This document shows positions 59,498-64,000 of a DNA stretch of 64,000 nt, one piece after another. How positions within the stretch are numbered: position 1 is the stretch's first letter; each line of letters starts with the position of its first letter. Source of the stretch: DAIOXA01 sp050949165 (GTDB taxonomy: Bacteria; Bacillota; Proteinivoracia; UBA4975); contig JBMNFF010000001.1 in assembly GCA_050949165.1 (NCBI GenBank), positions 620,001 to 684,000 on the forward strand, given 5' to 3'. The notes below the pieces were generated by a model. The model saw nothing but the letters and a program-made list of their open reading frames with translations. It made no database searches and was not told where the DNA came from. The position numbers and the translations under genes were made by a program.

Positions 59498-60934
59498 ATG
59501 CAACTCATTGCCGATATTTTCTCCTTTATATTCAAGCACTTCTTTCTCATCAACATACTGCTGGCCATCCTGATTGTATTCTTTGAACGCAAAAAACCTA
59601 CCAGCACCTGGCTTTGGCTCATGGTCCTGGTATTTCTCCCCATCATCGGCTTTATCCTCTACCTCTTCATCGGCCAGGATATCCGCAAACAGAAGATCTT
59701 TACCCGCAAGTGGCAAGCGGATATCGCCCAGGGGGAGGCCTGCCAGTTTATGGAGACAAGCGTCTACCCCCACGACACCGCCCAAGATTACCCGGATATC
59801 GTCCGCCTCCACTGCAATAATGGCGTTAACCTGTGGCGCAATAACGATGTAAAGCTCTTCCACGACGGAAAGGACAAATTTGCCGCCCTGCTGGAGAGCC
59901 TGGCCCAGGCCAAGGAGTACATTCACATAGAGTACTACATCTTTCGCAATGACAACCTGGGACGCCAGGTGATTCAGACTCTGGCCGAGCGAGCTGCGGC
60001 CGGGGTAGAGGTAAAGCTGCTCTACGACGGCATGGGAGGGCTGCGCCTCCCCCGCCGCTACTTCCGGCCCCTAATCGAGGCGGGAGGCAAGGTGGCCTGC
60101 TTCCTGCCCCCCTTTCTCCCCTATATCAATTTGCGGGTGAATTACCGCAACCATAGGAAAATCTGTATCATTGACGGCGTAGAAGCCTGGATCGGGGGCT
60201 TTAATATCGGCGACGAGTACCTCGGCCTCTCCAAGCGCTTCGGGTATTGGCGGGATACCCACATGCGCATCAGGGGCGGAGCCGTCCGGGATCTGCAATG
60301 GCGCTTTATCCTGGACTGGCAATTCGCGGCTGGCGAGACCATCCGGCATCCGCAACGGTACTTTCCCGCTCCCCAGGTTACGGGCAACACCAGCCTGCAA
60401 ATTGTCTCCAGCGGTCCCGACTCCCGGTGGAGCGAGGTCAAGGACGGGTATTTTAAGCTGATTACCGATGCCCGCCACTCCCTATACATCCACACCCCCT
60501 ACTTTATACCCGACGACAGCATTTTTGACGCCCTGCGCATCGCCGCCCTTTCCGGCGTCGACGTGCGGGTAATAATTCCCGGTATTCGGGACCACCCCTT
60601 TGTCTGGTGGGCATCCCTCTCCTATATCGGCACCTTGCTTAAGGCCGGAGTCCGCTGTTATGTGTATAAAAAGGGGTTCATGCACAGCAAGGTGGTGGTG
60701 GCCGACGCCAAGGTCAGCAGCGTAGGCACCGCCAATATGGACATCCGCAGTTTTGACCTCAATTTTGAAGTCAATGCCTTTATCTACGATAAAACCATCA
60801 GTCGGGAGCTGCATGAACGCTTCCTGATGGATTTAGCAGATTGTGAGGAGATTACCCGGGAAATTTACAGTAAGCTGCCGGCCTCGGTGAGGATACGGGA
60901 ATCCATCTCGCGGCTCCTCTCCCCTCTCCTCTAG
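59498..60934 (+). CDS. cls: cardiolipin synthase
   Basis: Joins two phosphatidylglycerols to cardiolipin and glycerol at the membrane. A 478-aa protein with two N-terminal helices (FSFIFKHFFLINILLAILIVFF, TWLWLMVLVFLPIIGFILYLFIG, the PLDc_N region) and two phospholipase-D motifs: NYRNHRKICIIDG (His219, Lys221) and FMHSKVVVADAKVSSVGTANMD (about 400). ATG 59498 has GAGGTG 6 bases upstream; a GTG 9 bases earlier is too close. Monocistronic; 60935-61006 shows no clear terminator. Confidence 0.95.
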   Translation: MQLIADIFSFIFKHFFLINILLAILIVFFERKKPTSTWLWLMVLVFLPIIGFILYLFIGQDIRKQKIFTRKWQADIAQGEACQFMETSVYPHDTAQDYPDIVRLHCNNGVNLWRNNDVKLFHDGKDKFAALLESLAQAKEYIHIEYYIFRNDNLGRQVIQTLAERAAAGVEVKLLYDGMGGLRLPRRYFRPLIEAGGKVACFLPPFLPYINLRVNYRNHRKICIIDGVEAWIGGFNIGDEYLGLSKRFGYWRDTHMRIRGGAVRDLQWRFILDWQFAAGETIRHPQRYFPAPQVTGNTSLQIVSSGPDSRWSEVKDGYFKLITDARHSLYIHTPYFIPDDSIFDALRIAALSGVDVRVIIPGIRDHPFVWWASLSYIGTLLKAGVRCYVYKKGFMHSKVVVADAKVSSVGTANMDIRSFDLNFEVNAFIYDKTISRELHERFLMDLADCEEITREIYSKLPASVRIRESISRLLSPLL

Positions 60935-61006
60935 CCCCAGGCATCCAAAGCCTCAGCTTAGGGCAATAATATGCCGATGCTGTAAGGATATTGTCACACT
61001 ACAGAC

Positions 61007-61035
61007 TTCAAATTATTATTTCTTTAATATATAAT
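61007..61035 (+). promoter_or_regulatory. promoter of the pnt operon
   Basis: TTCAAA (61007-61012) and consensus TATAAT (61030-61035) with 17-bp spacing in an AT-rich stretch, 65 bp before the first start codon. Confidence 0.6.
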
Positions 61036-61100
61036 AACCTTGTGAACATCGGGCGTAACCAGTAGCCAAAACTGGAAAACATAATAGAGGAGGAAACACA

Positions 61101-62258
61101 ATGATTATTGGTATCCCCAAGGAAATTATGCCGGGCGAGAACCGGGTCTCGGCGACCCCAGAGACAGTCCAGAAGTACGTCAAAGACGGATTCACTGTCC
61201 TGGTGGAAGAAGGAGCCGGCCAAGGTGCTTTCTTCATGGACGACCAGTACCAGGAAGCCGGTGCGACATTGGTAGCGGATGTGGAAGAACTCTATAATAA
61301 AGCTGATCTCATCCTTAAAGTTAAAGAACCCCTGTTCAATCAGAAGAAGAACCGCCATGAAGTCGACTTAATGCATTCTGGACAATACTTAATTACCTTT
61401 CTCCATCCTGCCGCCCCGGCCAACCACCAAATGATCAAGGACCTGGCAGCCAAGGGCGTAATTGGCTTGACCCTGGACGGCGTTCCCCGGATTTCCAGAG
61501 CACAGAAGATGGATGCCCTGACCTCTATGAGTACCTGCGCAGGTTACAGGTCTGTACTGATGGCTGCTGAAGCCATGGCCAAGTTTGTACCCCAGATCTT
61601 TACCGCCGTGGGCATGATCAAGCCCGCCAACGTCCTGGTAGTGGGCTCCGGCGTTGCCGGCCTCCAGGCCATCGCCACCGCCAAGAGATTGGGCGCCGTC
61701 GTCCATGCCATCGACATTCGCCCCGACGCCAGCGAACAGGCCAAGAGCTTGGGCGCCAAGGTCATTGAGACCGGTGTTCCCGCCGACGTCGCCGTGGGTG
61801 AAGGCGGCTATGCCAACCAGCTCCCTGAACAGTGGTTGGAGAAGGAGCGGCAAGTCGTGGCCGAAGTCATCAAGGACATGGATATCGTCATCCTCTCCGC
61901 CCTGATTCCCGGCAAGCTGGCTCCCATCCTGGTAACTGAAGAAATGGTCAAGTCCATGAAGCCCGGATCGGTTATCGTCGACATCTCCATTGACCAGGGC
62001 GGCAACTGTGCCCTGACTGAACCCGGTGAAGTCGTCGTCAAGCACTCTGTCAACATCCAGGGTATTAAGAACATCCCCGGTCATATTCCTACCAGTTCAA
62101 CCTGGATGTTTGCCAATAACGTCCATAACCTGGTAGAGTACCTGGTCAAGGACGGTAAAATGGTGCTGGATACCGATGATGAAATTGTATCCTCCATCCT
62201 GGTAACCGATGGTGAAAAGATAGTCCACCAGGGAGCCAAGGAAGCAATGGGGCTCTAA
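61101..62258 (+). CDS. pntAA: NAD(P) transhydrogenase subunit alpha, part 1
   Basis: NAD(H)-binding domain I of the proton-translocating transhydrogenase, which moves hydride between NADH and NADP+. 385 aa: IIGIPKEIMPGENRVSATPETV, HSGQYLITFLHPAAP, LTSMSTCAGYRSVLMAAEAM, the nucleotide fold VLVVGSGVAGLQAIATAKRLGAVVHAIDIRPDA, and GSVIVDISIDQGGNCALTEPG. It resembles alanine dehydrogenase, but the following pntAB and pntB genes and the IDIRP loop decide for Pnt. ATG has GGAGGA 8 bases upstream. The alpha chain is split into two genes, as in Rhodospirillum. Confidence 0.95.
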   Translation: MIIGIPKEIMPGENRVSATPETVQKYVKDGFTVLVEEGAGQGAFFMDDQYQEAGATLVADVEELYNKADLILKVKEPLFNQKKNRHEVDLMHSGQYLITFLHPAAPANHQMIKDLAAKGVIGLTLDGVPRISRAQKMDALTSMSTCAGYRSVLMAAEAMAKFVPQIFTAVGMIKPANVLVVGSGVAGLQAIATAKRLGAVVHAIDIRPDASEQAKSLGAKVIETGVPADVAVGEGGYANQLPEQWLEKERQVVAEVIKDMDIVILSALIPGKLAPILVTEEMVKSMKPGSVIVDISIDQGGNCALTEPGEVVVKHSVNIQGIKNIPGHIPTSSTWMFANNVHNLVEYLVKDGKMVLDTDDEIVSSILVTDGEKIVHQGAKEAMGL

Positions 62259-62279
62259 TTGCCTTGATTGACATGCTGT

Positions 62280-62307
62280 CCACCAGGTGGGGTTACCCAC
62301 CTGGTGG
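62280..62307 (+). other. strong hairpin between pntAA and pntAB
   Basis: CCACCAGGTGGG and CCCACCTGGTGG form a perfect 12-bp stem around GTTA. No U-tract follows, so it is not a normal terminator; it may be an mRNA-stability or processing element that sets subunit ratios. Confidence 0.6.
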
Positions 62308-62343
62308 AATTACGTTAGCGAAAAACATCTTACGGAGGTTGCC

Positions 62344-62640
62344 ATGTTTCCTTTAGTCTTACTAGGTATCTTCGTCGCTGCAACCCTGTTGGGCTATAGC
62401 ATCATCAAGACCGTGCCCAGTCTGCTCCACACCCCCTTGATGTCGGGGATGAACGCCCTGAGCGGACTCACCGTCCTGGGGGCCCTGACCACAGTGGCCG
62501 TCCTGACCAGCCGCTATAACGCCGCCGTCGGCGCCGCGGTGGGAGGATTGGCTGTGGTCCTGGCCATGATCAACGTGGCCGGAGGCTTTGGCGTAACTCA
62601 CCGCATGCTGAAAATGTTCGACAAGGGGGACAGAAAATGA
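62344..62640 (+). CDS. pntAB: NAD(P) transhydrogenase subunit alpha, part 2
   Basis: A 98-aa membrane subunit forming part of the proton channel (domain II). Three helices: FPLVLLGIFVAATLLGYSIIKTVP, GMNALSGLTVLGALTTVAVL and AAVGAAVGGLAVVLAMINVAGGFGVTHRMLKMF, the last being the typical Pnt end. ATG has GGAGG 5 bases upstream. It overlaps pntB by 4 bp (ATGA). Confidence 0.93.
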   Translation: MFPLVLLGIFVAATLLGYSIIKTVPSLLHTPLMSGMNALSGLTVLGALTTVAVLTSRYNAAVGAAVGGLAVVLAMINVAGGFGVTHRMLKMFDKGDRK

Positions 62641-64000
62641 CATCGATCCTCTACTACACCATCAGCGCTGTCCTCTCTGTTGTAATACTCTACGGTATTT
62701 CCCAGATGAGCAAGGTCGAAACGGCGGTGCGGGGCAACTTGCTCAGCGCCTGTGCGACCGCAGCGGCCATCATCGTCACCTTGACCTACTTCGAGGTCTT
62801 TAGCCAGACCACCGCCCTGGCCATCATCCTGGTCTGCGTCGCCATAGGCACTGCTTTGGGCCTGTACCTGGCCAAGGTGGTCAAGATGATTCAGATGCCC
62901 GAAATGGTGGGCGCCCTCAACGGCGTCGGCGGCGCCGCCTCAGCCCTGGTGGGCGGTTCTACTATGTTTTACGCCAGCACCGCCTTTGAACTCACCACTG
63001 CCGTCCTGGCGGTGCTGGTTGGCACTCTGACCTTTACCGGCAGCATGGTGGCTGCCGGCAAGCTGGCGGGCAAGATCGACGGCCGTCCCGTCCACTGGCC
63101 TGCCCATCAGACCTGGATTAATATCGCCACCCTCCTTTCCCTGGCCTGCATCGTCCTGGCCGTGGCGGGTGTGGCCCCCATAGCCCTGATCTTGCTCGTC
63201 GCAGCTGTTCTCAGCGCCTTCCTGGGCATCGCCATCGCCATCCGGGTTGGCGGTGCGGATATGCCCATAACCATTTCCCTGCTCAACTCACTGAGCGGCG
63301 TGGCCGGTTCAATCGCCGGTATGGCCATCGGCGACATCCTCCTGGTCTCAGTAGGCGGCATCGTCGGCGCCAGCGGCCTGCTCCTCACCCAGATCATGTG
63401 CCGGGCCATGAACTCCAGCCTGGGCAAGATTCTCCAGGGTAAGACCAGCGTCGCCCCCAAGAAAGAAGCTGTCAAGACTGAGGCAAAACAAGAAGAACAC
63501 CAGGTCAAGGCAGAAGCAGTCAGCCCTGCCGCCGTCCTGGCCCAGGCCAAGAAAGTCATCATCGTCCCCGGCTACGGCATGGCCCTGGCCCAGGCCCAGC
63601 ACCTGGTCAAAAACCTGGCCGACGCCCTGGAAGCAAGGGGCGCCGAGGTCAAGTACGCCATCCACCCGGTGGCTGGCCGCATGCCCGGCCACATGAACGT
63701 CCTCCTCAGCGAGGCCGATGTGCCCTACGAGCAGTTGTACGAACTGGAACAGATCAATGACGAGTTTGCCCAGACCGACGTCTGCGTAGTGGTAGGCGCC
63801 AACGACGTCATGAACCCGGCAGCCCGGGATACCGACGACACACCCATCTCCGGAATGCCCATCCTCAACGTCGACCAGGCCAAGCACATCGTCATCTGCA
63901 ACTATGACCTCAAGCCCGGCTATGCCGGCGTGGACAACCCCATCTACTCCCGCACCGAAGGGGTCAGCTTCCTCCTGGGCGATGCTGCCCAGACCTTGCA
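62637..64000 (+). CDS. pntB: NAD(P) transhydrogenase subunit beta (3' end cut by window edge)
   Basis: Beta subunit with the remaining proton-channel helices and the NADP(H)-binding domain III. About 454 residues are visible. Eight or nine helices fill residues 1-260, including MPEMVGALNGVGGAASALVGG and a late ITISLLNSLSGVAGSIAGMAI; then a charged linker rich in Lys and Glu (KKEAVKTEAKQEEHQVKAEA), and domain III: KVIIVPGYGMALAQAQHLVKNL, IHPVAGRMPGHMNVLLSEADVPYE and VVVGANDVMNPAARDTDDTPISGMPIL. Only the last few residues are missing. Last known gene of the pntAA-AB-B operon. Confidence 0.95.
   Translation, partial: MTSILYYTISAVLSVVILYGISQMSKVETAVRGNLLSACATAAAIIVTLTYFEVFSQTTALAIILVCVAIGTALGLYLAKVVKMIQMPEMVGALNGVGGAASALVGGSTMFYASTAFELTTAVLAVLVGTLTFTGSMVAAGKLAGKIDGRPVHWPAHQTWINIATLLSLACIVLAVAGVAPIALILLVAAVLSAFLGIAIAIRVGGADMPITISLLNSLSGVAGSIAGMAIGDILLVSVGGIVGASGLLLTQIMCRAMNSSLGKILQGKTSVAPKKEAVKTEAKQEEHQVKAEAVSPAAVLAQAKKVIIVPGYGMALAQAQHLVKNLADALEARGAEVKYAIHPVAGRMPGHMNVLLSEADVPYEQLYELEQINDEFAQTDVCVVVGANDVMNPAARDTDDTPISGMPILNVDQAKHIVICNYDLKPGYAGVDNPIYSRTEGVSFLLGDAAQTL

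Noticed and set aside
61101..62258. Alanine dehydrogenase as the identity of the first pnt gene
   Set aside because: The folds are related, but the next two genes encode the transhydrogenase membrane subunits and the IDIRP loop fits PntA.

Overview
The window looks like chromosome from a spore-forming member of the Bacillota (deep Clostridia-like). The evidence is strong AGGAGG-type ribosome binding sites, many TTG and GTG starts, U-tailed hairpin terminators, DUF1292, DUF2164, DegV, RtcB, a GerMN lipoprotein, a CotH-type protein and ECF sigma factors paired with DUF4179 anti-sigma-like proteins. The DNA is moderately GC-rich by eye. No rRNA, tRNA, CRISPR array, prophage or insertion sequence was recognised. 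The placement is an inference; no 16S or other strong marker is present.

Layout. 1-9.4 kb: truncated xerD-like recombinase, APH(6)-type kinase, PAS protein, ECF sigma/DUF4179 pair, DUF2164, a large anchored propeller protein, then a PAP2/DUF4190/DUF2752 cluster holding a partial tandem duplication. 9.4-20.5 kb: S9 peptidase, heterodimeric ABC exporter, ferritin-like protein, DegV, LTA-synthase-like sulfatase, DUF4932 lipoprotein. 20.9-24.7 kb: LRR-CotH lipoprotein, then a decayed PD-(D/E)XK/DUF5655 gene between imperfect direct repeats. 24.7-31.1 kb: RtcB, ABC-2 transporter, a second ECF sigma/DUF4179 pair and a divergent serpin lipoprotein. 31.1-39.3 kb: DUF2500, 5'-nucleotidase, a three-gene zinc-ribbon operon with a duplicated PH-like domain, PQQ-like propeller lipoprotein, MATE pump, membrane-anchored Mrr-like nuclease. 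39.3-44.4 kb: ABC-2 transporter with its own LuxR-type two-component system and a perfect palindrome upstream. 44.4-51.1 kb: small lipoprotein, DUF1292, YcaQ glycosylase with methyltransferase, GH13 glucosidase, MarR-MATE operon. 51.1-57.3 kb: paralogue of the propeller protein, a third ECF sigma operon, GerMN, PadR-DUF2812. 57.4-64 kb: ATP-grasp protein, nagB, cls, and the pnt transhydrogenase operon running off the end.

Common themes are envelope stress sensing (three ECF modules, one two-component system), drug or peptide export (two MATE pumps, three ABC systems), envelope polymers (PAP2, LtaS-like, cardiolipin synthase, ATP-grasp) and many secreted lipoproteins.

The signals most worth a second look are: a promoter-like motif shared at identical spacing by two ECF operons; a family of 29-bp dyad-ended repeats placed just after stop codons; two perfect palindromes at regulated transporter operons; the orphan propeller paralogue pair; and the zinc-ribbon/PH-like operon. 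Many starts were moved to internal TTG or GTG codons because a strong Shine-Dalgarno sits at the right distance only from those codons.
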